A stretch of 22,757 nt of DNA from Acidobacteriota bacterium (GTDB lineage: Bacteria; Acidobacteriota; Vicinamibacteria; Vicinamibacterales; Fen-181): NCBI GenBank assembly GCA_021779795.1, contig JAJXZZ010000007.1:1-22757 (forward strand), in the 5' to 3' direction. The first letter of the stretch is position 1. Every line of letters starts with the position of its first letter. The notes beneath the pieces were generated by a model that ran no database searches, was not told where the DNA came from, and saw only the letters and a program-made list of their open reading frames with translations. Position numbers and translations under genes: made by a program. Below, piece by piece: positions 6,864 to 15,046 of the stretch.

Positions 6864-9500
6864 TTACCGGGCCGTCGCCAGGTACAGCGCGTTGAAGAGC
6901 AGCGGGAACGTCGCCTGCGTCTGCGCGCGGTGCTGCGGCCGGAGGCCGAACAGCACCAGGCGGCCCGGGTTCATCTCCACCTCGACGATGGCCGCGCGTC
7001 CCGCCATCAGGTCCTCGCCCTTCATCCATCCCGAGGCCACGAGATCGGTGTTCGGGTAGCGGGCGACGACGCTGACGCGCTGCGACGCGAACCCGGCGCT
7101 CACGTCGAAGAAGGGGCTGTTGTTGTAGAAGCCGAGCGCGTCGGCGGGCATGCCGTAGCCGAGGGGATTGGCCGTGTCCACCTCGACGCGCACGATCGTC
7201 CCCGGCGCGGAGTGCTCGTCCCGCGGCAGGTCCCGCTTCACGTCGCGCACCGGGATCGGCCACCGGTCGATGGCCAGGTCGGTGCTGGCGCCCAGCAGGA
7301 CCAGCGTGCCGCCGTCTGCGACGAACGCCTCGAGCGCCTGCAGTCCCTCGTCGCCAATCCCGCCGCGGTACTCGGGCCTCGTGCTCTTCGCCGTGTTGCC
7401 CTCGAGGATGTCGCGCGGCCGCTGGTCGGCGATCACGATGGCGTCGTACTGCTGGCGCAGGCGGCCGGCGCGGACGTCCGCGTTGTGCAGCGTCTTCGGG
7501 GCGAACTCCCACTGCTCGAGCACCCAGCGGGTCCAGCCCTCGTCGATGTTCGCGGTCCAGGGCTGGTAGAGGCCGATGCGCGGGGCCTTGATCGGGAGCG
7601 GCGCCGCCTTCCGGGCCGGCTCGCGTGCCGCGTCGGCCTGCCGGAACTGGACCCCGAAGCCGGCGGCCAGCTCGTCGAGCAGCGTGCGCGGCGCGCCGGT
7701 CACGAGCACCGTGTCGGTCGTCCCGGCGCGCTCGAACGCCACGCTCGCGCCCGCCTTGAGGAGCCGGTTGATCGCGATGGCCGAGTCCGGGCCCCGGTAG
7801 TCGAACGCGACCCGCAGGCCGCCGCCTTTCACGTCGCCGGCCAGCGTGGGCGCGCCGCTCAGCTTCTCGAGCTTCGCCGCGTCGGGCACCGCCGACTTCG
7901 CGAAGACGACGCTGGCGCCCATCTGCATGCCGAGCGACCAGGCGGTCACGTCGTAGGGCGGCACGGGCGGGGAGGTCGGCGTGAGCCGGACCTCGGGATA
8001 GGTCTGCTTCTCGAGCAGGTCCTTCGCGTAGCGGGCGAAGACCTGCGTCATCGGCACGACCAGCGTGCCGGCCTCGTAGCGGCGGCCGTCCGCGTCGAAC
8101 GCCGCGCCGGCCCGCCACACCTCGACGCCGCCCATCTGCAGGCGCTCGGCGAGCCGGACCGCCGCGCGCGGTTCGAACTGGCTCGAGACCGGGATGATGA
8201 TGGCGGCGACGCCCTTCAGGTCTGCGCCCTCGACGGTCGCGCGGTTGACCTCGTACACCTGGCGCAGCAGCGTCTCGCGCTCGTCGGCGGCCGTCTCGAG
8301 CAGCCCCATCGTGGCGATCATCTCGTAGTCCACGATGTCGCGCAGCGTCCAGCGGCCGCCCATCCACGGGCGCGGGTACACCGTGCGCGGCGTGATGTCG
8401 CGCGGGGCGGGCAGCGGCCCCAGCGTGTCGGCCTGCGGCCGGCCGCCGCGCCGTTCCTCCTCGGGAGCCGGCGGGGCGCCAGGCACCGCGCGCCGCTGCT
8501 CGGTCGGCGCCGCCACCCGGACGCTGGCGACCTCGGTGAGCAGCCCCACCTCGTTGTGCCACCAGCCGCTCCACGCCATCGCCCCTTCCCAGTAGTTCGT
8601 GTACGTGGAGTTGTAGATGATGCCGTTCTTGCCCTCCGCTTCGAGCGCGGCGGCCTGCGACTGCCCGAGGATGCCGTTCCACCGGTAGACGAGCGGGTGG
8701 ACGTTGGGATTGATCGGGTCGGTCGCCGGCATCACGAAGATCCGCGGGCCCGCGGGCCCCTGCTGGTGCTCGTCCAGCCAGACAGCGGGGAACCAGTCGT
8801 GCCACAGCAGGCGGGCGGTGAGCTGGCTCTCCTTCTGCGTGAACATGTACATGTCGCGGTTGTTGTCGTGGCCGGTGTAGGGCTGGTAGAGCCAGGGCAG
8901 CGGGCTGGCCTCGTACTCGGTGCCGAGGTTCCGGTTGAACCAGTCCACGACCATGATCTCGCCGTCGGGGTTGAGGCTGGGCACGAGCACCAGGATGACG
9001 TTGTCGAGGATCTTCCTGACGAGCGGGGAGTCCTCGGTGGCCAGCCGGTGAACGAGCTCGAGCGCCATCTGCGACGAGCCGATCTCGGTCGAGTGGATGT
9101 TGCAGGTGACGAGGACGACCGCCTTGCCCGACCGGAAGATCTCGTCGCGCTCGGCCGGCGACGGCGCGCCGCCCTGGAAGTAGAGCCTTCGCTCGAGCTG
9201 CTTGAAGCGGTCCAGGTGGGCCATCGTGTCGGCGGAGCCGACCTCCACGGCGATGAAGGGATTGCCCTGCGTCGTCGGGCCGAGATCGCGGACCTTCACC
9301 CGCGGCGAGCCGTCCGCCACGAGCCGCATGTATTCGACGATCTTGTCCCACCGGGCGAGCTTGTTGTCCGCGCCGACGCGGAACCCCAGGAACTGCTCGG
9401 GCGTGGGAATCGGGGGCGCGGCGGCCTCGACGCGGAACGCGGGCCGTGGCGCGAGGACGAAGGCGGCGAGCAGGGCGGCGGCCAGGAAGCGGCGGTGCAT
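6864..9500 (-). CDS. Secreted M14-family zinc peptidase A with GATase-like C-terminus
   Basis: An 878-aa exported metallopeptidase. Signal peptide about 1-26; the M14 carboxypeptidase-like catalytic domain spans about 35-330. Zinc ligands are in IHSTE (H136, E139) and DEHQQG (H245). Substrate-side residues include NPDG (177-180) and HDNNRD with R215, and the catalytic Glu is probably E323 in LLTEV. A Pro/Arg-rich linker (about 338-365) follows, then a long C-terminal half containing a glutamine-amidotransferase-like segment (YDAIVIADQRPRD to EAFVADGGTLVLLG). ATG 9500 is chosen over 9521 because AAAGGA lies six bases upstream and the signal peptide then starts MHRRFL. It is paralogous to M14 B at 15047-17893 and shares a divergent control region with the DUF349 gene. 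The true substrate, peptide or amide, is unknown. Confidence 0.9.
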   Translation of the reverse strand: MHRRFLAAALLAAFVLAPRPAFRVEAAAPPIPTPEQFLGFRVGADNKLARWDKIVEYMRLVADGSPRVKVRDLGPTTQGNPFIAVEVGSADTMAHLDRFKQLERRLYFQGGAPSPAERDEIFRSGKAVVLVTCNIHSTEIGSSQMALELVHRLATEDSPLVRKILDNVILVLVPSLNPDGEIMVVDWFNRNLGTEYEASPLPWLYQPYTGHDNNRDMYMFTQKESQLTARLLWHDWFPAVWLDEHQQGPAGPRIFVMPATDPINPNVHPLVYRWNGILGQSQAAALEAEGKNGIIYNSTYTNYWEGAMAWSGWWHNEVGLLTEVASVRVAAPTEQRRAVPGAPPAPEEERRGGRPQADTLGPLPAPRDITPRTVYPRPWMGGRWTLRDIVDYEMIATMGLLETAADERETLLRQVYEVNRATVEGADLKGVAAIIIPVSSQFEPRAAVRLAERLQMGGVEVWRAGAAFDADGRRYEAGTLVVPMTQVFARYAKDLLEKQTYPEVRLTPTSPPVPPYDVTAWSLGMQMGASVVFAKSAVPDAAKLEKLSGAPTLAGDVKGGGLRVAFDYRGPDSAIAINRLLKAGASVAFERAGTTDTVLVTGAPRTLLDELAAGFGVQFRQADAAREPARKAAPLPIKAPRIGLYQPWTANIDEGWTRWVLEQWEFAPKTLHNADVRAGRLRQQYDAIVIADQRPRDILEGNTAKSTRPEYRGGIGDEGLQALEAFVADGGTLVLLGASTDLAIDRWPIPVRDVKRDLPRDEHSAPGTIVRVEVDTANPLGYGMPADALGFYNNSPFFDVSAGFASQRVSVVARYPNTDLVASGWMKGEDLMAGRAAIVEVEMNPGRLVLFGLRPQHRAQTQATFPLLFNALYLATAR

Positions 9501-9538
9501 GCGCGGTCCTTTCGGTGACATGGGCGCCCACGGGGCGC

Positions 9539-9577
9539 GCGGCGGGAACTATAGTAAACTACAATTTTTCCCGCCGC
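9539..9577. promoter_or_regulatory. Divergent promoter with palindromic -10 inside a 10-bp inverted repeat
   Basis: GCGGCGGGAA (9539-9548) and TTCCCGCCGC (9568-9577) are perfect inverted copies flanking an AT-rich 19-bp core, a sharp contrast with the surrounding GC. The core overlaps the palindrome ACTATAGT (9548-9555), which presents TATAGT as a -10 candidate on both strands. M14 A starts about 40 bp to the left and DUF349 about 80 bp to the right. The arms may be an operator for a dimeric regulator controlling both genes. No standard -35 is visible. Confidence 0.55.
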
Positions 9578-9637
9578 AGAATTTGCGGCCGCTACCGACA
9601 AACCATCCCGGATGACCTCCTGGAGCTGAGCACCGAC

Positions 9638-12529
9638 ATGGGTCTTCTCGACAAGTTTCGCGCGCAACCCCGTTGGAAGAACGCGAACCCGGCGACCCGC
9701 GTGGCGGCCGTCGAAGAATTGCCGCTCGACCAGCAGGACACGCTGGCCTCGATCGCCAGGGAGGACACGGACCCGTCCGTCCGCATCGCGGCGCTCAGGA
9801 AGGTGATCGATCCGGCGGTCGTCGCGGCCATCGGCAAGGCGGACGCCGACCAGAAGGTGCGGGAGGAAGCCGGGACGCTGCTCGTGGACCTGGCGACCGG
9901 CGCGTTCGAGGGGACCGACGACGCCGAGAGCCTCGCCGCCCTGGCCGGCCTCACCGAGGCCCGGCACCTCGTGGCGGTCGCGCGGGCTGCGGTGAGCGAC
10001 GGCGTCGCCCGCGCGGCGCTCGATCGGCTGAGCGAGGAGGCGTCGTTCGGCGCCGTGGCGCGCAAGGCGGGGTCGGCCGCCATCCGCCTCGAGGCGCTCT
10101 CGAGGGTCGGCAGCGAGGCCGAGCTCGCCGGCGTCGCGGTCCGGTCCGACTTCAAGGACGTGGCCGTGGCCGCGGTCGAGCGCCTGTCGGCGCGGGAGCT
10201 GCTGGGCGACGTGGCCGAGCGGGCGAGGAACAAGTCGGCTGCCAAGCGCGCGCGGACGATCGTGCGCGACATGGATGAGGCCGCCGAGGCGGCCAGGAAG
10301 AAAGCCGCGTCGGTCGCCGACACCGCCGCCGGGGCGGAGCGGCGCAAGGCGGCCGGCGCCGCGGCGCTGTGCGCCCGGCTCGAGGCCCTGGTCACCACCG
10401 ACCTCGACGAGGGCGAGGCCGTGATCGCCGAGATCGACCGCGGCTGGCGCGCGCTCGGGGAGGTCGAGGGCGCCATGGCCCAGCGGTTCGCGGCGGCCCG
10501 GCAGGCGGCCGCCGAGGCGGTCGCCAGGCACCAGGTGGAGCGTGCCGAGCTGGCCCGGTCGCGCCAGGCCGTGGCCGAGGCCGTCGCCGCCCGCCGCGCC
10601 CTCTGCGAGCAGCTCGACGTCGTCGCCGGCGAGGAGACGCCCGCCAGGGTCGAGGAGGCGAAGGCCGCGTGGGCCGCGCTGCCCGAGATGCCGGACGCCG
10701 CCGAAGCGCGGCGCTGGACGGCGCGGTTCGACCAGGCGTGCCGCGCGGCGTTCGAACGCCACGAGAAGCTCGCCCGGCTGCGCGGCAGCCACGAGAGGGC
10801 GGTCGGCCTGTGCGCGGCGGCCGAGCGGCTGGCCGAGACCGCCGCGTTCCCGCAGGCCCGCCAGGAGGTCCAGTCGATCAGGCGCGCCTGGCAGCAGCTG
10901 CGCGAGACCGGCCTGGAGGACGAGGCGCTCGTCGGACGGTTCGCGGCCGCCGACGCGAAGCTCCAGGAGCGCGAAGTGGCGGCGCGCGAGCAGCGGGCCA
11001 GGGAGCTGGCCGACAACCAGGCCCGGCTCCAGGCGCTGTGCGCCGACCTCGAGAGCCGGATCGCCGCCAGCGACTTGTCGCTCAAGCAGGCCGAGCGGGC
11101 GGTCCGTGACGCCCGCGCGGCCATCGACGAGGCCGCCCCGCTGCCCACGCGCGAGGCCCGGCAGGCGATCGACGCCAGGCTGAAGGCCGTCGTGTCGGCG
11201 CTGGTTCCGAAGGTGCAGGAACTGCGCGACATGGACGAGTGGCAGAAGTGGGCCAACGCCGGCGTCCAGGAAGAGCTGTGCCAGCACGTGGAGAGCCTGC
11301 TGCAGGTCGAGGACCTCGCCGTCGCGGCCCGGCAGCTGCGCGAGGCGCAGGCGCGGTGGAAGCAGGTGGCGGCGGCGCCGCGGGCCCAGTCGCAGGCGCT
11401 CTGGGCGCGCTTCAAGGCCGCCTCCGACGCCGTGCGCGCCCGCTGCGACGTCTACTTCGCCAAGCTCGCCGAGGACCAGGCCGGCAACGCCGCCCGCAAG
11501 GAGGCGCTCTGCCAGCAGGCCGAGGGGCTCACCGCCTCGACCGACTGGATCAGGACGGCCGAAGCCATCAAGGCGCTGCAGGCGGAGTGGAAGACGATCG
11601 GCCCCGCGGCGCGGCCCCAGGAGAAGGCGCTCTGGGAGCGGTTCCACGCGGCGTGCGACGGCTTCTTCACCCGGCGGCGCGAGGACCTCCAGCACCGCAA
11701 GGAGGAATGGTCGTCGAACCTGGCGCGCAAGGAGGCCCTCTGCCAGCAGGCCGAGGCCATCGCCCAGACCACCGAGTGGCAGCAGGGCATCGACGAGATC
11801 AAGCGGCTGCAGGCCGAGTGGAAGGCGGTCGGCCCGGTCCGCAAGGCGCGGGCCGACGAGGTCTGGACGCGCTTCCGGGCGGCGTGCGACGCCTTCTTCG
11901 AGGCCTACCAGCATCGCCACCACGCGGCGGCGGCGTCGGCCACCGCCGAGGCCGAGGAGATGTGCGTCGAGATCGAGGCGTTCCTCCCGGCCTCGGGGGA
12001 AGCGACGGAGCCGGTTGAGCCGCCTGCCGCGCCGGAAGCGGTGGGGGAGAAGGTCGTCGCCCTCCGCCGCCGCTTCACCGACAAGCTCGCCGGCCTGCCC
12101 CGCGAGCGCGCGCTGGTGCTGGGCGACCGGTTCCACCACGCGCTGGCGAAGCTGCTCGACGCCTGGCCGGCCGCGTTCGCCGGGACCGAGATCGATCCGG
12201 CCGCCAACGCGAGCCGCATGGAGGCGCTCTGCGTCCAGGTCGAGTCGCTGCTGGCGCAGGGGAGCGAGGCCGCCGCGTCCGCCCCGCCCGACGAGTCGCC
12301 GGCCTCCGTGCTCGCGCGGCAGCTGCGCGAGGCGCTCGCGACCAACACGATCGCCGGCCGGCCGGACGAGGCCTCGAAGTGGAAGGCTGTCTCGGAGCAA
12401 CTGCGGGCGGCCCAGGCCGCGTGGAAGAAGATCGGCCCGGTTCCCGAGGCCCACGCGCGCCCGCTGGCGGCCAGGTTCCAGAAGGCCTGCAACCGCGTGT
12501 CCGAGCGGCTCGATCAGGCCCGGCGCTGA
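9638..12529 (+). CDS. Large DUF349 repeat protein with HEAT-like N-terminus
   Basis: A 963-aa Ala/Arg/Glu-rich, largely helical protein of the DUF349 group, whose biochemical role I cannot state. Residues about 20-210 look like HEAT-type helical pairs (IAREDTDPSVRIAALRKVI, followed by repeats of similar pattern). The middle is coiled-coil-like. Near 530-770 lie three tandem units with the DUF349 pattern (ALCQQAE, LQAEWKTIGP, LWERFHAACDGFF). Two of them, starting with the same text near 11501 and 11732, are 231 bp apart, a 77-residue period. A further unit ends the protein (WKKIGPVPEAHARPLAARF). There is no signal peptide or membrane segment, so it is cytoplasmic. The start at MGLLDKF has only a weak GAG seven bases upstream; the frame runs further up but is not protein-like there. 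The stop overlaps the permease gene by 16 bp. Confidence 0.88.
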   Translation: MGLLDKFRAQPRWKNANPATRVAAVEELPLDQQDTLASIAREDTDPSVRIAALRKVIDPAVVAAIGKADADQKVREEAGTLLVDLATGAFEGTDDAESLAALAGLTEARHLVAVARAAVSDGVARAALDRLSEEASFGAVARKAGSAAIRLEALSRVGSEAELAGVAVRSDFKDVAVAAVERLSARELLGDVAERARNKSAAKRARTIVRDMDEAAEAARKKAASVADTAAGAERRKAAGAAALCARLEALVTTDLDEGEAVIAEIDRGWRALGEVEGAMAQRFAAARQAAAEAVARHQVERAELARSRQAVAEAVAARRALCEQLDVVAGEETPARVEEAKAAWAALPEMPDAAEARRWTARFDQACRAAFERHEKLARLRGSHERAVGLCAAAERLAETAAFPQARQEVQSIRRAWQQLRETGLEDEALVGRFAAADAKLQEREVAAREQRARELADNQARLQALCADLESRIAASDLSLKQAERAVRDARAAIDEAAPLPTREARQAIDARLKAVVSALVPKVQELRDMDEWQKWANAGVQEELCQHVESLLQVEDLAVAARQLREAQARWKQVAAAPRAQSQALWARFKAASDAVRARCDVYFAKLAEDQAGNAARKEALCQQAEGLTASTDWIRTAEAIKALQAEWKTIGPAARPQEKALWERFHAACDGFFTRRREDLQHRKEEWSSNLARKEALCQQAEAIAQTTEWQQGIDEIKRLQAEWKAVGPVRKARADEVWTRFRAACDAFFEAYQHRHHAAAASATAEAEEMCVEIEAFLPASGEATEPVEPPAAPEAVGEKVVALRRRFTDKLAGLPRERALVLGDRFHHALAKLLDAWPAAFAGTEIDPAANASRMEALCVQVESLLAQGSEAAASAPPDESPASVLARQLREALATNTIAGRPDEASKWKAVSEQLRAAQAAWKKIGPVPEAHARPLAARFQKACNRVSERLDQARR

Positions 12530-13776
12530 GCGGGCCGCCACGCCATGGCCCGCCGCAGCGCCAGGTACGCCGCGACGGCCACCACGAGCGACGGGACCGT
12601 GCCGCCGATGCCGCGGGCCGCGTAGTAGGTGACGCTGCCCGCGGCCCACGCGACGAACCCCGCGGGGTCGATCCCCCGGCGCCGGCCGAACTCTCCCGAG
12701 CCGTCGTAGAGCGCGTCCACCCGCACCTCCGAGCGCACCAGGTAGAAGCGCGCCAGCAGGATCCCGCCGACCGGCACCAGGACCGCCCCCAGCACCAGCA
12801 TGAAGCCCGCGTAGCGCTCCAGCCACGCGCCCGAGAACGCGCTGAGCGCGGTGCCGACCAGGCCCGTGGACCAGACGGTCACCTGGTCGCCCGCCTTCGG
12901 CATCAGGCTCCGCAGCGCGAGCGACGACATGTAGATGTTCACGAAGTTGGTCGTCACCGTCGCCACCGTCATCAGGATCGCCCCCGACAGGCCGAGGTCG
13001 AGCGCCCGGAGCATCGTCCCCGGGTCGCTGCTCCCCGCCGCGCGGGCCGCCACGACGCCGAGCGGCATCAGCCAGAGGCTGGTGAGCGCCAGCCCCAGGA
13101 ACACCGCCACGCTGGCCTTGCGCGCCGACGCCGTGTAGCGCGAGTAGTCGGCGAACATCAGGATCCACGACACCTGGTAGCCGACGACGATGTCGAGGCC
13201 GGCCGGCCACGAGAGGCCGCCCGCGCCCGGCGCCCACAGCACGCGCCCGGGCAGCCTCAGGCAGGCGACCGTCAGGCCCACGCCCACGACGGCCAGCAGC
13301 GGCACGGCGAGGCGGTCGGCGCGCGCCACGAGGCGGGGGCCGCCGGCGACGATGAGCGTGGACGCGATGCCGACGCCGACGGCCCAGGCCCGCTCGGAGC
13401 CGCGCCCGCCGGCCACCTGCGCGCAGGCCGAGGCGGCGATCACGTTGTTGACCGCGATCCAGGCGAAGTTGGTCGCGTAGAGCAGCAGGGCGACCAGGCC
13501 GGCGCCCGTCGTCCCCAGCGCGGCGCGCGCCGCGATCACCGACGGCACGCCGAGGCGCGGGCCGACTGCCGACAGCGCGGCGATGAGCAGCGACCCGGCG
13601 AGCACGCCGGCGGCGATGAGCGCCAGCGCCGCCGGCAGGCCGAAGGCCGGCGCCAGGCTCGCGCCGGTCTGGAAGGTCGTCGCCACGATGTTCGCGCACG
13701 CGAAGATCACGAACAGGTCGAGCGGCGACTGGCGGCGGTCGCCGGGCGCAATCGGGCCGATGTCGGCGGCGTTCAC
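12514..13776 (-). CDS. NCS1-family nucleobase permease (cytosine/purine/allantoin type)
   Basis: A 420-aa inner-membrane protein with about 11-12 hydrophobic helices, consistent with the NCS1 secondary transporters that import nucleobases and related compounds with H+ or Na+. Family-like features are the N-terminal FVIFACANIVATTFQTGA helix, NFAWIAVNN in helix 3, and SWILMFADYSRYT, similar to the conserved tract in CodB-like members. The C-terminus ends soon after the last helix. The start codon is GTG, with a GGGGGA tract about ten bases upstream and no better alternative. It follows the YciI-like gene by 64 bp on the same strand and is probably co-transcribed. The substrate cannot be read from sequence; the nearby M20 amidohydrolase makes allantoin or cytosine use possible, but the genes are 8 kb apart. 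Confidence 0.87.
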   Translation of the reverse strand: MNAADIGPIAPGDRRQSPLDLFVIFACANIVATTFQTGASLAPAFGLPAALALIAAGVLAGSLLIAALSAVGPRLGVPSVIAARAALGTTGAGLVALLLYATNFAWIAVNNVIAASACAQVAGGRGSERAWAVGVGIASTLIVAGGPRLVARADRLAVPLLAVVGVGLTVACLRLPGRVLWAPGAGGLSWPAGLDIVVGYQVSWILMFADYSRYTASARKASVAVFLGLALTSLWLMPLGVVAARAAGSSDPGTMLRALDLGLSGAILMTVATVTTNFVNIYMSSLALRSLMPKAGDQVTVWSTGLVGTALSAFSGAWLERYAGFMLVLGAVLVPVGGILLARFYLVRSEVRVDALYDGSGEFGRRRGIDPAGFVAWAAGSVTYYAARGIGGTVPSLVVAVAAYLALRRAMAWRPAQRRA

Positions 13777-13840
13777 GGCAGGAGCGTCCCCCTCGCGGCG
13801 CGGGCGGCCGCGCGGAGGCGCGGCCGCCGGTCCAGCCAGC

Positions 13841-14134
13841 TCAGATCCGGTCGAGCTCGTCGCGCCCGGTGGCCACGTTCCAGACCTGGATCTCGTACTG
13901 CGCCACGCGGTGCTTCACGTACGGGTCGTTGTCGCGGATCCGGTCGAGGATCTCGGGCGCCTGGTCGTCGGGCACCCGCAGCAGGGCGGCGCCGCCGAAG
14001 CGGGGCTCGAGCGGGCCCGAGCAGACGAGGAGCCCCTGCCGCTTCAGCTCCTGCAGGTACTCGCGGTGCGCCGGGTTGTGCTTCAGCACGTCCTCGATCG
14101 GGCGGCGGTAGCGAATCAGGGCGAGCGCGTACAT
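13841..14134 (-). CDS. YciI-like (YCII domain) protein
   Basis: A 97-aa single-domain protein of the YciI/YCII ferredoxin-like fold, whose members are small dimers proposed to act as enzymes or lyase-like accessory proteins. Visible family features are the opening strand MYALALIRYRRP, a HREYLQELKRQGLLVCSGPL segment, and the closing DNDPYVKHRVAQYEIQVWNV, including the family's typical DPYV tract. The start has an excellent ribosome site, AGGAGG six bases before ATG. It precedes the NCS1 permease and shares a palindromic promoter core with the divergent LmbE-like gene. The biological role is unknown. Confidence 0.88.
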   Translation of the reverse strand: MYALALIRYRRPIEDVLKHNPAHREYLQELKRQGLLVCSGPLEPRFGGAALLRVPDDQAPEILDRIRDNDPYVKHRVAQYEIQVWNVATGRDELDRI

Positions 14135-14186
14135 CGATGGCCTCCTGGGCGCGGCCGCCCGGAGCGGCCGGCGCGAACGTCGCCCG

Positions 14187-14196
14187 ATTGTACAAT
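14187..14196. promoter_or_regulatory. Palindromic divergent -10 (ATTGTACAAT)
   Basis: ATTGTACAAT is a perfect 10-bp palindrome giving TACAAT, a near-consensus -10, on both strands: plus 14191-14196 toward the LmbE gene, minus 14192-14187 toward YciI and the permease. It is an AT-rich island in GC-rich surroundings. On the plus strand the hexamer ends six bases before the ATG, which would make the LmbE transcript leaderless; on the minus strand it leaves a leader of about 45 nt with a strong ribosome site. Confidence 0.55.
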
Positions 14197-14202
14197 GTCC
14201 TC

Positions 14203-14943
14203 ATGGCGAGGACGCTGCTGCTCATCTTTGCCCACCCCGACGACGAGACCTTCCTCGCGGGCGGGCTGTCGTGCCGGGCGTCGAGCGACGGCACGCGGGT
14301 CGTGCTCGCGACGGCGACGAGGGGGGAGTCGGGCAAGGCGGGCGACCCGCCCCTGTGCGCGCCCGCGGAGCTGCCGGCCGTGAGGGAAGCCGAGTTGCGC
14401 CGGGCGGCCGCGATTCTGGGCATCGCCGAGCTGCACCTGCTCGGCTACCGCGATCGCGACCTGGCCGCGGCGCCGGCCGAGCGGGTGCGCGCGCAGCTGG
14501 TCGGCCTGATCCGGGCGGTCCGCCCGTCGGTGGTCGTGACGTTCGACCCGCACGGGGCGAACCTGCATCCCGACCACATCGCGATCAGCCGCTTCGCGAG
14601 CGACGCGGTCGCCGCGGCGGCCGACGACCGGTTCCAGCCGGGCGACCGGCCCGCCTACGCCGTGCCGCGGCTGGCCTGGACGCCGGGCCGCCATCCCTGG
14701 CAGCTGGTCCGGGAGCCCGACATCGCGTCGTGCCCGGGCGTGGACTTCGCGATCGACGTCAGCGCCTGGCGCGACCGCAAGCTGGCGGCGCTTCGCGCGC
14801 ACGCCACGCAGCACCGGAGCGTGGAACGGAACTTCGACTCGCAGCCGGACCGCGACCGCCTGCTCGGCTTCGAGGCGTTCCGGCAGGCCTTCGGCCCCCC
14901 GCTGGCGCGGCGGCCGCTCACCGACCTGTTCGACGGCGTGTGA
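14203..14943 (+). CDS. LmbE/PIG-L family zinc deacetylase
   Basis: A 246-aa zinc-dependent N-deacetylase of the LmbE/PIG-L fold. Members remove acetyl groups from N-acetylglucosamine conjugates, as in bacillithiol and mycothiol synthesis, or from other amides. The metal motif AHPDDE (H11, D14) is at the N-terminus and HPDH (122-125) supplies the third ligand; GYRDRD (81-86) occupies the usual loop. Length is typical. No Shine-Dalgarno precedes the ATG, while a -10-like TACAAT ends six bases before it. The gene is divergent from YciI/permease and convergent with M14 B, with a terminator between. No thiol-biosynthesis partner gene is visible, so the substrate is open. Confidence 0.9.
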   Translation: MARTLLLIFAHPDDETFLAGGLSCRASSDGTRVVLATATRGESGKAGDPPLCAPAELPAVREAELRRAAAILGIAELHLLGYRDRDLAAAPAERVRAQLVGLIRAVRPSVVVTFDPHGANLHPDHIAISRFASDAVAAAADDRFQPGDRPAYAVPRLAWTPGRHPWQLVREPDIASCPGVDFAIDVSAWRDRKLAALRAHATQHRSVERNFDSQPDRDRLLGFEAFRQAFGPPLARRPLTDLFDGV

Positions 14944-14963
14944 CGGCGGCCGCGCGCGTCCCC

Positions 14964-15009
14964 AAAATAGAAGAGGGCCGGGAGGAGCGCGGCGCTCCTC
15001 CCGGCCCTC
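14964..15009 (-). terminator. Strong intrinsic terminator of the M14 B gene
   Basis: A perfect 17-bp stem (14973-14989 with 14993-15009) encloses the 3-nt loop CGG. In the minus direction it is followed by TTCTATTTTGGGG, a U-rich tail, so it fits the end of M14 B, whose stop is 37 bp upstream. The stem also lies 29 bp after the LmbE stop and may help end that transcript, though no T run follows in the plus direction. Confidence 0.85.
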
Positions 15010-15046
15010 GATCGTCGGCAGCCGCCGGCCGGCTGCGCGTGTCGGC

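Noticed and set aside
6576..9518. Long plus-strand open frame opposite M14 A
   Set aside because: Antisense shadow; the minus strand carries intact M14 motifs.
9296..13699. 1467-codon minus-strand open frame
   Set aside because: Spans three real genes in the wrong frame or strand and shows no domain-like text.
12514..14943. Nucleobase catabolic cluster linking permease, YciI and LmbE
   Set aside because: LmbE is on the opposite strand with a different substrate class, and no nucleobase-degrading enzyme is adjacent; only YciI-permease co-transcription is supported.
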